Below the pieces are notes generated by a model. It did no database searches and was not told the origin of the DNA. It was given only the letters and a program-made list of their open reading frames with translations. A stretch of 64,000 nucleotides of DNA from Halomonas dongshanensis (lineage in GTDB: Bacteria; Pseudomonadota; Gammaproteobacteria; Pseudomonadales; Halomonadaceae): assembly GCF_024790395.1 (NCBI RefSeq), contig NZ_JAJISC010000007.1, positions 62,001 through 126,000 of the forward strand, read 5' to 3'. The first letter of the stretch is position 1, and each line of letters opens with the position of its first letter. This document shows, piece by piece, positions 24,986 to 34,463 of this stretch. The position numbers and the translations under genes are program-made.

Positions 24986-25076
24986 ATCGCGTCCTTAGGG
25001 TAGCTGTTGTCGCAGCGCTTAAGCGGCCAAGCGTGCTCTGCTAGTATAGTCTTATCACCCGCCGGAGGAGCCTGTC

Positions 25077-25667
25077 ATGACTCAGTCACTGCGTAGCGAA
25101 ATGGATTTTCGAGCTCTGGTCGGCGATGTGCGCCCACTCAAGGGGCGCAATCGCGCCAACGTCGAAAAATCCCCCAAGGCGCCCTCTGAAGCTCAGCTCG
25201 CTCGGCGTGAGTCCGCCGAGCAGGGCCTTGGCGATAGCAACTTCCTCTCCGATGATTTCGTCGACCTGCTGCCCGCCTTTGATCCCGTCGAATTTCGTCG
25301 CGAAGGCACCCAGCAGGGCGTTGCCGATAAGCTTCGCCACGGTGGCTACCCGGTTCAGGCACAACTGCATTTGCTACGTCGCCCGGTGGCCGAATGTCGG
25401 CGGCTGCTGTTTGCCTTCATTCAAGACGCCTATGCCCACGACCTGCGCTCGGTCCAGATTATCCATGGGCGAGGTAATGCCATCGACAGTCCTGCCAACG
25501 TGCTGCGCTCCTACGTGGTCAAATGGCTCAACCAATTCGATGAAGTGCAGGCCTATGTATCGGCCCAACCCTCAGAAGGGGGGCTAGGGGCGACATGGGT
25601 CATGCTGCGCAAGAGCGACCGCGCCAAGGCGAACAACCGCGAGCGCCAGCAAAAAAGGCGCGGCTAA
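25077..25667 (+). CDS. smrA: Smr-domain DNA endonuclease SmrA-like
   Basis: A 196-residue protein: a charged N-terminal region (about 1-85), then a Smr (MutS2 C-terminal) domain. The domain hallmarks are LHLLRRPVAECRRLLFAFI (L-D-L/LHLLR motif) and VQIIHGRGNAI (HGRG). The C-terminal end is strongly basic (SDRAKANNRERQQKRRG). Smr domains nick DNA or cleave RNA; E. coli SmrB rescues collided ribosomes, SmrA's role is less clear. GGAGG lies upstream of the ATG. A strong terminator follows. Confidence 0.85.
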   Translation: MTQSLRSEMDFRALVGDVRPLKGRNRANVEKSPKAPSEAQLARRESAEQGLGDSNFLSDDFVDLLPAFDPVEFRREGTQQGVADKLRHGGYPVQAQLHLLRRPVAECRRLLFAFIQDAYAHDLRSVQIIHGRGNAIDSPANVLRSYVVKWLNQFDEVQAYVSAQPSEGGLGATWVMLRKSDRAKANNRERQQKRRG

Positions 25668-25690
25668 CCCTTTGGCGCGAGCTAATCGCG

Positions 25691-25727
25691 AACGCCCCAC
25701 GGTAATCGCTTACCGTGGGGCGTTTTA
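25691..25727. terminator. Strong bidirectional terminator
   Basis: A 15-bp perfect stem, AACGCCCCACGGTAA / TTACCGTGGGGCGTT, with loop TCGC and TTTT on the plus side. It separates smrA from the convergent DUF934 gene. Confidence 0.9.
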
Positions 25728-25768
25728 GTATGTGCAGCAGTTGTGGCTAACGCAGGTTAGAAAGGTGA

Positions 25769-26308
25769 TTAGGCCTTGGCAAGACGGCGTTCGAACAGCG
25801 CCTGACGAAGCTCGACATCCGTTTGGTAGCGTACGCTAAAGGCGTTTAGGGCGCGCAGTGCCACCTCGGGGTCTTGATCGTTACGCAGCGCCATGGCGCT
25901 AAAGCCGCAGCGGCGCATGTAGTTGAGCTGATCGACCAGCACGTCGCCCACGGCACGTATCTCGCCTTCGAATCCGTAGCGTTCGCGCATCAAGCGCGCC
26001 AATGAGTAGCCGCGCCCATCGGTAAAGGCGGGGAAGTCGATAGCGATTCTCGGCGTTTGCGCAAGCTCACCAGCCAGTGCCGGGGTGAGCTCGGTGTCGC
26101 TGGCAAGCACCGGCGCTAGGCCAGCATCGCCTTGGTGCTGCTGCCACAGCGCCAGGGGCACGAAGGCAGGGCGCTGGTCGGGCAGCGACTCGGCGTCCGA
26201 GGAGACGCTCCAGGCGTTCTCGGCGGCAATCTCACCATTGGCGACCAAGTGCTCGGCGTGGACGAGGGTTGGCTGTTCGGAGTCGTCCGCAACGGAAACG
26301 TCAGGCAT
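25769..26308 (-). CDS. DUF934 protein, partner of sulfite reductase
   Basis: A 179-residue protein of the DUF934 family, nearly always encoded behind a CysI-type sulfite reductase. Core wording: LAQTPRIAIDFPAFTDGRGYSLARLMRERYGF, then GDVLVDQLNYMRRCGFSAMALR. The family is considered an accessory of assimilatory sulfite reduction, possibly in electron delivery, but its biochemistry is unresolved. ATG 26308 lies inside the end of cysI (8-base overlap), with AAGGAG of the cysI coding sequence serving as ribosome-binding site. Confidence 0.88.
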   Translation of the reverse strand: MPDVSVADDSEQPTLVHAEHLVANGEIAAENAWSVSSDAESLPDQRPAFVPLALWQQHQGDAGLAPVLASDTELTPALAGELAQTPRIAIDFPAFTDGRGYSLARLMRERYGFEGEIRAVGDVLVDQLNYMRRCGFSAMALRNDQDPEVALRALNAFSVRYQTDVELRQALFERRLAKA

Positions 26309-27953
26309 AAACACGCTCCTTGAAAGGTTTCAGGCCGATACGGCGGTAGGTATCCAGAAAGCGCTCTTCATCGGTGCGCTGTTCGATGTACACCTGCAGC
26401 ACCTTGTCGATCACGTCGGGCACGTCTTCCTTGAAGAAAGAGGGGCCTAGGATCTTACCCAAGGAGGCGTCATCGGTGGCGTTACCACCAAGCGATACCT
26501 GGTAATACTCCTCACCTTTTTTGTCGACGCCGAGGATACCGATGTGGCCTACGTGGTGATGCCCACAGGCGTTCATGCAGCCCGAAATATTGAGATCGAG
26601 CGGCCCAAGGTCGTAGAGAAAATCAAGATCCTCGAAGCGTTGCTGCAGCGACTGGGCAATGGGAATCGAGACCGCATTGGCCAGGGCGCAGTAGTCGCCT
26701 CCCGGGCAGCAGATAATGTCGTTGAGCGTACCGATGGTCGGGTTGGCCATACCGAGGTCTTCCAGCGCCTGCCAAAGAGATTCGATTTCATCGACCGGCA
26801 CGTCCGAAAGCACCAGGTTCTGCTCGTGGGTCACGCGTATTTCGCTGAAGCTGTAGCGGTCGGCAAGATCGGCCACGGCGTCCATCTGGTCAGCCGTGAC
26901 ATCGCCCGGGGCGTGCTCGCGGCGCTTGAGCGAGAGCGTGACGGCCTTGTAGCCCGGCACCTTGTGATCGGTGACGTTGTTGGTCACAAAACGAGCAAAG
27001 GCGCGGTTTTCCTGGCGTAGCGTTTCGAACGCCTGAATGGCGTCACTGCTTACGGCACGGCGATCAGGCTCGGGAAAGTGCGCTTTGGCTGCATCCACGG
27101 CAGCCTGGTTGAGCGTTTGCGGGCCATCTTTAAGATAAACCCACTCCTCTTCGACGCGGCGACGATACTCTTCGATGCCCAAGGCCTTGACCAGAATTTT
27201 GATCCGCGCCTTGAACTTGTTATCGCGACGACCGAACTGGTTGTACACGCGAACGCAGGCTTCGAGATAGGTGAGAAGGTGCTGCCAGGGCAGGTCTTCA
27301 CGCACCACGTCGCCAATCATCGGTGTACGGCCGAGCCCGCCGCCGGCCAGCACGCGTACGCGCAGTTCACCATCCTCGTTGTGCCACAGACGCAGGCCGA
27401 TATCGTGGACTTGAATGGCGGCGCGGTCGGTCGTGGCGCCGCTCACCGCGATCTTGAACTTACGCGGCAGATAGGCGAACTCGGGGTGTAGGGTAGACCA
27501 CTGACGAATCAGCTCGCACCAGGGTCGCGGATCCTCGACTTCGTCCTTGGCGATACCGGCGAACTGATCGCTCGTGGTGTTGCGAATGCAGTTACCACTG
27601 GTTTGAATCGCGTGCATCTGTACTTTGGCCAAATCAGCTAGGATGTCGGGCACGTCTTCCATCTTGGGCCAGTTGAGCTGCAAATTCTGACGCGTGGTGA
27701 AGTGGCCGTAACCACGGTCATAGCGCCGGGTGATCTCGGCCAGGGCACGTAGCTGATGGCCTGCCAGCATGCCGTAAGGGATCGCAATACGCAGCATGGG
27801 CGCATGGCGTTGAATATAGAGACCGTTTTGTAGGCGAAGCGGAAGAAATTCCGCATCGCTTAGACGGCCAGCGCGGTAGCGTTCCATCTGATCGCGGAAT
27901 TGGGCGACGCGCTCGTCCACTAGGGTTTGGTCATGAATATCGTAACGATACAT
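26301..27953 (-). CDS. cysI: Sulfite reductase hemoprotein subunit CysI
   Basis: A 550-residue siroheme/[4Fe-4S] enzyme reducing sulfite to sulfide for cysteine synthesis. Siroheme-domain motifs include GYGHFTTRQNLQLNW and SGNCIRNTTSDQFAG. The cluster cysteines lie in CCPGGDYCALA and SGCMNACGHH. Nitrite reductases share this fold, but the DUF934 partner and absence of nirD point to sulfite. No cysJ flavoprotein is adjacent, so the electron donor is probably ferredoxin or another reductase. It forms a two-gene unit with DUF934. Upstream (27954-28309) is AT-rich with an inverted repeat. Confidence 0.93.
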   Translation of the reverse strand: MYRYDIHDQTLVDERVAQFRDQMERYRAGRLSDAEFLPLRLQNGLYIQRHAPMLRIAIPYGMLAGHQLRALAEITRRYDRGYGHFTTRQNLQLNWPKMEDVPDILADLAKVQMHAIQTSGNCIRNTTSDQFAGIAKDEVEDPRPWCELIRQWSTLHPEFAYLPRKFKIAVSGATTDRAAIQVHDIGLRLWHNEDGELRVRVLAGGGLGRTPMIGDVVREDLPWQHLLTYLEACVRVYNQFGRRDNKFKARIKILVKALGIEEYRRRVEEEWVYLKDGPQTLNQAAVDAAKAHFPEPDRRAVSSDAIQAFETLRQENRAFARFVTNNVTDHKVPGYKAVTLSLKRREHAPGDVTADQMDAVADLADRYSFSEIRVTHEQNLVLSDVPVDEIESLWQALEDLGMANPTIGTLNDIICCPGGDYCALANAVSIPIAQSLQQRFEDLDFLYDLGPLDLNISGCMNACGHHHVGHIGILGVDKKGEEYYQVSLGGNATDDASLGKILGPSFFKEDVPDVIDKVLQVYIEQRTDEERFLDTYRRIGLKPFKERVYA

Positions 27954-28027
27954 GGGGCACGGTCCTGATGATGCTGAGTAATTCCGTCAAGGCGGAACGG
28001 GATTATCGTGCCACCTTAACGCCCTCA

Positions 28028-28050
28028 ATATATTCTACAAAAGAATATAT
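28028..28050. promoter_or_regulatory. AT-rich inverted repeat upstream of cysI
   Basis: ATATATTCT and AGAATATAT form a perfect 9-bp dyad around ACAAA. It lies 75 bases upstream of the cysI start and 260 bases before nfuA, inside an AT-rich island (28015-28085) that contrasts with the GC-rich surroundings. It is a reasonable operator candidate for cysI; the regulator is not identified. The remainder of this 356-bp spacer shows no gene. Confidence 0.5.
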
Positions 28051-28309
28051 AATTATCTTTTTATCTCAAAAAGGAATTATATGCCGTTTGAGTACGGGGG
28101 ATACGCTCCCTAGCGCGTTAGCGCTTGCGTGCGGGTGCCAGCCCGCTAGCTATTCTCACCGGCTACCCAAGCCTTATACAGACGATATTGCCGGGTGTAC
28201 AATAGCCTACTAAAACACTCAGGATTGTGTCGGCGCTGCGTTTTGCTTACCATACCCAAAATGATGAGTTACGTGGCACTGCCACTGACCGGGAGGGAAG
28301 AAAAGCCTC

Positions 28310-28915
28310 ATGACCACGACCGTAGACGCCCCTGGCATCGATATCACCGTAAGCGCGCAAGACTATCTCGCCGAGCTGCTGGAAAAGCAGAACGTCGAGG
28401 GTATTGCCGTACGCATTTTCATTACCCAACCGGGTACGCCCTACGCCGAGACCTGCTTGGCCTATTGCCGTCCTGGTGAAGAAGAGCCGACCGACCACAA
28501 GCTAACGCTCGAGAAGATCAGTGTCTTCCTCGACAAGAACAGCTTACCTTTTTTGGAAGAGGCCGTGGTCGACTTCAACGCCGATCGCATGGGGGGGCAA
28601 CTGACCATCAAGGCACCGAACGCCAAGATGCCCAAGGTCAACGCCGATAGCCCCTTAGAGGACCGCATCAACTATGTCCTCTATAGCGAAATCAATCCGG
28701 GGCTTGCCGCCCACGGCGGTGAGATCAAGCTGGTTGAGCTCACCGAGAAGAGTATCGCCATTCTCGCCTTTGGCGGCGGCTGCCAAGGTTGTGCGGCAGT
28801 AGACCTTACACTCAAAGATGGCGTTGAGAAGACCTTGATGGAGCGGATTCCAGAGCTCGCCGGTATTCGTGACGTCACTGATCATACCGATACGACCAAT
28901 GCGTATTACCGCTAG
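28310..28915 (+). CDS. nfuA: Fe-S biogenesis carrier NfuA
   Basis: A 201-residue two-domain protein: degenerate A-type domain (about 1-100, [16 protein letters not shown]) and NifU-like C-terminal domain (about 115-195). The cluster-binding CxxC is Cys158-x-x-Cys161 in [11 protein letters not shown]. It delivers [4Fe-4S] clusters to apoproteins under iron or oxidative stress. Domain order and length match E. coli NfuA. It is monocistronic with a strong terminator. Confidence 0.95.
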   Translation: MTTTVDAPGIDITVSAQDYLAELLEKQNVEGIAVRIFITQPGTPYAETCLAYCRPGEEEPTDHKLTLEKISVFLDKNSLPFLEEAVVDFNADRMGGQLTIKAPNAKMPKVNADSPLEDRINYVLYSEINPGLAAHGGEIKLVELTEKSIAILAFGGGCQGCAAVDLTLKDGVEKTLMERIPELAGIRDVTDHTDTTNAYYR

Positions 28916-28949
28916 CTTCGACCTTCGTTGAAATAGCGCGAAACCCCAC

Positions 28950-28974
28950 ACCCGGCCATAGTGCCGGGTTTTTT
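28950..28974 (+). terminator. Rho-independent terminator after nfuA
   Basis: The stem ACCCGGC / GCCGGGT with loop CATAGT is followed by six T. Confidence 0.92.
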
Positions 28975-29052
28975 GTGTAAACTACTATTACAAATCAATA
29001 ACCCAGTGTATAAGCTCCCTTACGTAAAAGTTACGAACAAGCCTTAGGTGGG

Positions 29053-29296
29053 TTGCAAACGCTTCAAACGGCGAGCATCGTCAGGGGCGTGCCGCTCTTG
29101 CTGATCTTGGCGCTGCTCATGGTCTCGATGGCGCGCAGCGAAGTACGACTTGCGCTTTCAGCCTGACTATTCAGAGCCTGAGATCAATATTGAAGAGTTC
29201 CCCGAGAACGACCCTTGGACCGAAGAAGGTACTTGGGAGCTGCCCGAAGAGGGCGCCGATGAGGCGACTTCAGAGGCGCCAAAGCCCACCAAGTAG
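29053..29296 (+). pseudogene. Small membrane-anchored acidic protein with a +1 frameshift
   Basis: Two adjacent frames make one plausible small protein. Frame 1 from TTG 29053 encodes a basic start and a hydrophobic helix (GVPLLLILALLMVSMA), then stops at TGA 29164-29166. Frame 2 from about 29141 carries on as KYDLRFQPDYSEPEINIEEF, then a Trp- and Glu-rich tail to TAG 29294-29296, but has no good start of its own. Skipping one base near 29140 would join them into about 81 residues. It could be a real frameshift mutation, a base-calling error or recoding. AGGTGG lies just before the TTG. Confidence 0.45.
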
Positions 29297-29319
29297 CGTC
29301 ATAGATTGACTTAACAAGC

Positions 29320-29344
29320 CACGGCCACCATGTTGGTGGCCGTG
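29320..29344. terminator. Stem-loop before msrQ stop
   Basis: A 10-bp perfect stem, CACGGCCACC / GGTGGCCGTG, with loop ATGTT sits between convergent transcription units. No strong T-run follows on either strand, so termination is plausible but weak. Confidence 0.5.
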
Positions 29345-29355
29345 TGCGTTTGGGC

Positions 29356-29978
29356 TTAGCCGTGACTTAGGCGTTGGCGAAGTTTAGGAAGCTGTCGCGC
29401 TATCGCAGGCAGACGCAGTAGCATTAAGAGGGCGCCTATCAAGGCGTAGAGCGACCATTCGCGCATGTCCGCGCGCACCACCCAAAAGAAGTGCAGCAGT
29501 ACGAGAGCAAGAATTGGGTAGACCAGTTTATGCAAAGGCTTCCAGCGTTTGCCCAAGCGGCGCATGGCAAAGCGGTTGGAGGTAGCGCCAAGGAGCGTTA
29601 AGCCTACGAGCGCCAGCATACCAACGATGATATAGGGGCGATTGGCGATTTCACTTCCCAGTTGCGCCCAGTTCAAGCCGAGGATGAACAGCAGATAGCA
29701 GACAAGGTGTAAGAAGGCGTAAGCCAGCGTCCAAAGCCCTAACTGGCGCCGGATAACGGCGAAGCCTTTCCAGCGAGTGAGCTTGGTCAAAGGCGTCAAC
29801 GACAATGTCAGTAGCAAAAGCCAAAGCGCGCCATGGCCAATGTTGAGCAGCAAAAAACGCCCTGGTTCAGGACCTGCCTGCTGGCTGGCCACCTGCCAAC
29901 TCCACCAAATGAGCGGCACGCAGGCAGCGGCGAATACGCCAATGCGCCAGGCAAGAAGTAGTCGCAGTAAGCTTGGCA

Positions 29979-29979
<1 letters not shown>
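29356..29979 (-). CDS. msrQ: Heme-binding membrane subunit MsrQ (YedZ)
   Basis: A 207-residue protein with six membrane helices of the ferric-reductase-like fold. It carries heme b and passes electrons from the quinone pool to periplasmic MsrP. Conserved elements are NIGHGALWLLLLTLSLTPL, RRQLGLWTLAYAFLHLVCY and RWKPLHKLVYPILALVLLHF, which hold the heme histidines. Its start overlaps the msrP stop by one base, an arrangement usual for msrPQ. Confidence 0.94.
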
Positions 29980-30998
<1,019 letters not shown>

Positions 30999-31012
30999 GG
31001 CGCTTCTCCTGG

Positions 31013-32062
31013 CTAGTCGTTCGAATTCCCTCCTTTGACGCTGAGTGTAGACGGGAGTTCGCTCAATTGTTGCTGAAGTGTTTCCATTCGTTGCCAAAGT
31101 TGTTCCTGCCACGCCTGCTCCCGCTGCGCATGACGGTTTTTCTCATCGAATAGGTCCTTTTGCGCCTTCTGTAGCAACCCTTCCAAGCGCGCTTTCTCGC
31201 TAAGCTGGGTTTCTGCCTCATGGAGTTTTTGCTTGAGGACGGCAATTTCTTGCCCATAAGCCTCTTTTTCGCTTTCGAGCTGCGTCTGGCGCTGCTGATG
31301 AGTTTGGCGCAGCGCCTGCATCTCGCCGCCTAAGCGCTCACGCTCGGCTTCCCACTGCTGGGTTAATTTGGCCTTACGTTTTTCCTCTTGGGCACGCTCT
31401 TGGCGCAGCGTATCGAGCATGCCCATAAGCCGCGTTTCGGAGGCCTCATGGCGTTGCTCTTCTTGGCCGAGACGCTCTTCGAAACGCGCTTCCAACGCCT
31501 TTAGCGCGTCTTGGTGCTGCGCCGCTTGAGCTTGCTGCTGGCCCTCTTTCTCCTTAACGGCTTGTGCGAGTGCAGCGCACTCTTTCGCCAAGGCGTCATT
31601 GCGACGCTCGGCTTCGCTCGCCTGAGCCTGGGTTGTCGCGAGTTCATGCGTAAGCGCTTCGAGGCGCTGCTCGGTGTAGCGCAAGTGCTCGGCGAGAGCA
31701 CGCTCGCGTTCCACTGCATGCTGGGCCTTAAGCTCGGCATCTTCAGCTTCTTGCTGCGCCTCTTCGACTTGTCGATTGGCCTCTTCACGATAGTGAACTA
31801 ACGCTTGATGGGCCTGCTGTTCAGCCTGGCGCCATAGCTCTGCACTCAGCGTCACGATCGCTTCGGGAACGCCTTTAGGGGGAGGTACATCGCGGTTGTT
31901 TTCACGTTCGCTGCGCCAATAGCGGAAGTGCTCGCTGATGGTAGTGAAGCTGCCCGTACCCAACACATCGCGAATGCGCTGGACGCTGGGCGAATCTCCT
32001 CGGGCTAGCAAGGTATCGATGGCCTGCTGAACATCTGCGTACTGAATGCCGCTACGCGCCAT
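31013..32062 (-). CDS. KfrA-like DNA-binding protein with long coiled coil
   Basis: A 349-residue protein. Residues about 1-120 match the KfrA N-terminal DNA-binding domain: IQYADVQQAIDTLLARGDSP, QRIRDVLGTGSFTTISEHFRYW. From about residue 75 to 335 the sequence is an almost unbroken Gln/Glu/Ala/Arg-rich coiled coil. Plasmid KfrA proteins bind operators at their own promoters and form filament-like assemblies that aid partition. Here the gene is chromosomal and divergent from a tyrosine recombinase, 227 bp apart. A role in nucleoid organisation or in controlling the recombinase is an inference. Confidence 0.82.
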   Translation of the reverse strand: MARSGIQYADVQQAIDTLLARGDSPSVQRIRDVLGTGSFTTISEHFRYWRSERENNRDVPPPKGVPEAIVTLSAELWRQAEQQAHQALVHYREEANRQVEEAQQEAEDAELKAQHAVERERALAEHLRYTEQRLEALTHELATTQAQASEAERRNDALAKECAALAQAVKEKEGQQQAQAAQHQDALKALEARFEERLGQEEQRHEASETRLMGMLDTLRQERAQEEKRKAKLTQQWEAERERLGGEMQALRQTHQQRQTQLESEKEAYGQEIAVLKQKLHEAETQLSEKARLEGLLQKAQKDLFDEKNRHAQREQAWQEQLWQRMETLQQQLSELPSTLSVKGGNSND

Positions 32063-32211
32063 GAGCTTTTCCCTTTAACTGTATTTTCTGGTCACTGTAC
32101 ATCTGTGCGATCCAGCACCTATTAAACAATGGCGCCATTGTCCTTTGATCAGCCGATCTCTGCAATATTACATAAATCATAATACGTAAAATTATTTATT
32201 TTATTCGTTAA

Positions 32212-32243
32212 AAATTCAAGATTACTCTTATTATCTTGAATTT
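32212..32243. repeat. 11-bp inverted repeat between kfrA-like gene and recombinase
   Basis: AAATTCAAGAT and ATCTTGAATTT are perfect inverted arms around a 10-base spacer. A second, shorter dyad (TAAAAT-TATTT-ATTTTA) lies at 32187-32203. Both sit in the AT-rich spacer 32063-32289. The size suits an operator for the KfrA-like protein or a core site for the tyrosine recombinase. Confidence 0.65.
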
Positions 32244-32289
32244 ATCCGCTTACATAGCGCAGAATTATTACCTCTGAATATGGGATAGG

Positions 32290-33582
32290 GTGAAAGTAGT
32301 GGTAGAAGAGGAGTGGACAGGAGGGCGTAGCAATGATCCTTCTCCGCAAAGGGAAATGGAGCCAACAGATAGGATTACGCTATCCAATGGCGTAACAGCG
32401 CAACCAAGCCCCCTCTGGCTTGGTCAGGAAAACTCGCAACGCGTAGAGAGGAGAGGGGCGCGCATTGGTGCCAATAGCGATATCGACGCCGTATCGCATT
32501 GGCTCGCTGAGTACCAGGCAAGTCCCATGACGCTAAAGGCCTACCGTCGCGAAGCCGAACGACTTCTGCTCTGGCTGGATGACCAAGGGCTCAAGCTCGA
32601 AGCGCTCGATCGTGAGTGGCTTCGCGCCTTCGAAGCGTTTCTTGAAAACCCCACACCTGCCGAGCGCTGGATCGGCCCGTCGAAGCCGCGCGATCATGCC
32701 CAATGGCGGCCGTTTCGCGGTCCGCTTTCGCCGACCAGCCGTCGGCAATCGCTCACCATCCTGCAGAGCATGTTTAGCTGGCTGGTAGAGGCAGGGTGGG
32801 TCGATCACAACCCGTTTCGGTTAATGCGCGATAAAGCTCGGCGGCTTAATAACCAAGCACCGCAGATCGAGCGCTATTTGGAACAGCCATTATGGCAGTG
32901 GTTTTGGGCCTGGCTTGACCGCTTTGAGGGCTCAACCCAGCTGGATGATGCGTCGCGGCGCACCCAGTACGAGCGGGCTCGGCGACGTTTCATTTTCAGT
33001 TTTGCTTACCTCTTGGCGCCACGTATAAGCGAGATCAGCCGCGCCCAGATGAACGACTTTCGTCTGCGCGAAGGGCGCTGGTGGTGGCAGGTAGAAGGGA
33101 AGGGCAGCAAGCTCGCAATGGTGCCAGTGCCAGACGATCTCATGGGGCATTTGGCCAAGTGGCGCGAGGTGCTCGGCCTTTCTCCACGCCCGAGTGCCGG
33201 TGAGACCACCCCGCTTCTGCGAGCGCTCGATGGCACCCGGGGCATCGGAGATAATCAGCTCTATCGTTTGATCAAAACCACTTTCGAGCAGGCAGCCAGC
33301 GTGCTTGAAAATTCGCCTCCCCAGGAGCTCGAACGCTCAGGGATCGCTGACCCAGAGGCATCAGTGCAGACCTTACGGCGTGCCACGCCGCATTGGCTGC
33401 GGCACACGTCGCTCACGCACCAGGCCCAGGCCGGAATCAACATGCGTCACCTTGCCGATACAGCGCGCCATGCGCGGCTTGAAACCACTTCGCGCTACTT
33501 GCACCAAGAGGCCGATGAGTGGCATCGGGCACAACAGCGCCATCGTCTCGCAACGACACAAATCGATGACGAGCCGTTATAA
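32290..33582 (+). CDS. Tyrosine recombinase (phage-integrase family)
   Basis: A 430-residue site-specific recombinase. The SAM-like core-binding domain spans about 65-170 (HWLAEYQASPMTLKAYRREAERLLLW). Catalytic residues seen are Arg245 (LLAPRISEIS), Lys271/274 (GKGSK), His368 and Arg371 (HWLRH), His394 (TARHARLETT) and the nucleophile Tyr403 (SRYLHQE), so the enzyme should be active. Start assignment is uncertain: GTG 32290 or ATG 32356. No direct repeats, tRNA junction or cargo genes flank it, so it does not look like an integrase of an integrated element. Confidence 0.88.
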   Translation: MKVVVEEEWTGGRSNDPSPQREMEPTDRITLSNGVTAQPSPLWLGQENSQRVERRGARIGANSDIDAVSHWLAEYQASPMTLKAYRREAERLLLWLDDQGLKLEALDREWLRAFEAFLENPTPAERWIGPSKPRDHAQWRPFRGPLSPTSRRQSLTILQSMFSWLVEAGWVDHNPFRLMRDKARRLNNQAPQIERYLEQPLWQWFWAWLDRFEGSTQLDDASRRTQYERARRRFIFSFAYLLAPRISEISRAQMNDFRLREGRWWWQVEGKGSKLAMVPVPDDLMGHLAKWREVLGLSPRPSAGETTPLLRALDGTRGIGDNQLYRLIKTTFEQAASVLENSPPQELERSGIADPEASVQTLRRATPHWLRHTSLTHQAQAGINMRHLADTARHARLETTSRYLHQEADEWHRAQQRHRLATTQIDDEPL

Positions 33583-33615
33583 TGACGTGAGTATCCATCA
33601 ATCCAAGGACACAGC

Positions 33616-34035
33616 ATGAGCACCAGCGGTACCGAACACGCCCAGCAGGAACTGCGCGAAGAGTTCGAGATGTTCGACAACTGGATGGATCGTTACCAGT
33701 ACATCATCGACATGGGTAAGCAGCTCCCCGATTTTCCTCCCGAATGGAAAACCGAGGAGTACAAGATCCAGGGTTGCCAATCCAATGTCTGGATGAACCA
33801 TAGCCTAGAAGGGGAGACGCTTCGTTTTCAGGCCACTTCCGATGCTGCCATCGTCTCAGGGCTGATCGCCGTACTGCTGCGTATTTACAACGACCGACCG
33901 GCTGGCGAAATTGCTCAGAGCGAGCCGCACTTCCTGGCCGATCTAGGCCTCGACAAACATCTCTCGCCGACCCGCAGCAACGGCTTGCATGCCATGCTCG
34001 AGCGCATTTACCTCGTGGCTCGTCAGCACGCCTGA
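33616..34035 (+). CDS. sufE: Cysteine desulfuration protein SufE-like
   Basis: A 139-residue sulfur acceptor that takes persulfide from a cysteine desulfurase (SufS or CsdA). The acceptor is Cys54 in YKIQGCQSNVW, with the family ending SNGLHAMLERIYLVA. AAGGA lies upstream of the ATG. No sufS is adjacent. CsdE is a close relative and cannot be separated from SufE by eye. It starts 33 bp after the recombinase stop. Confidence 0.9.
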   Translation: MSTSGTEHAQQELREEFEMFDNWMDRYQYIIDMGKQLPDFPPEWKTEEYKIQGCQSNVWMNHSLEGETLRFQATSDAAIVSGLIAVLLRIYNDRPAGEIAQSEPHFLADLGLDKHLSPTRSNGLHAMLERIYLVARQHA

Positions 34036-34078
34036 CACACGGCAAACGCTAGAGATTAAAAGCTAGTTAGGAAAACTG

Positions 34079-34456
34079 CTATTTGGAGTCAATGGGGCGC
34101 GCGGTGGTTTTGGGCGCCTCATGCGCGTGGTAAGTGCAGCAGGTAGCCTGCTTTTTACGCTCGGCTAAGGCGTCTTCCTCCATCATCGCTTCGCTTGGCC
34201 CGCCAGGCACCGGGTCCATCCCGCCCGAGTGGCCAGGGTGACACTTGACGATGCGCTTGAGGCTCAGCCAACTACCACGTAAAGGACCATGCACCTTGAG
34301 TGCTTCGATGGTGTAAGAGGAGCAGCTCGGCCAGAAGCGGCAGCGCGGGCCGAGCAGGGGACTGATCACCAGTTGGTAGCCGCGCACGAGACCAACGAGC
34401 AGGTATATTACGCAGTGGCGCAGGGAGGGTAGAAGCCAGTGCCAAAGGCGTCGCAT
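34079..34456 (-). CDS. yidD: Membrane protein insertion efficiency factor YidD
   Basis: A 125-residue YidD with the conserved core [20 protein letters not shown], then [22 protein letters not shown] and [12 protein letters not shown]. It helps YidC-mediated insertion of inner-membrane proteins. Typical YidD proteins are about 75-90 residues and lie between rnpA and yidC; this one sits with hisI and zur. It also has a C-terminal extension of about 35 residues ([18 protein letters not shown] onwards). Confidence 0.9.
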   Translation of the reverse strand: MRRLWHWLLPSLRHCVIYLLVGLVRGYQLVISPLLGPRCRFWPSCSSYTIEALKVHGPLRGSWLSLKRIVKCHPGHSGGMDPVPGGPSEAMMEEDALAERKKQATCCTYHAHEAPKTTARPIDSK

Positions 34457-34463
34457 CGTCGTG

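Noticed and set aside
32290..33582. The tyrosine recombinase as the integrase of a prophage or genomic island
   Set aside because: Neighbours are normal chromosomal genes, there is no tRNA or direct repeat flanking it, and no phage or mobilisation genes lie in the window.
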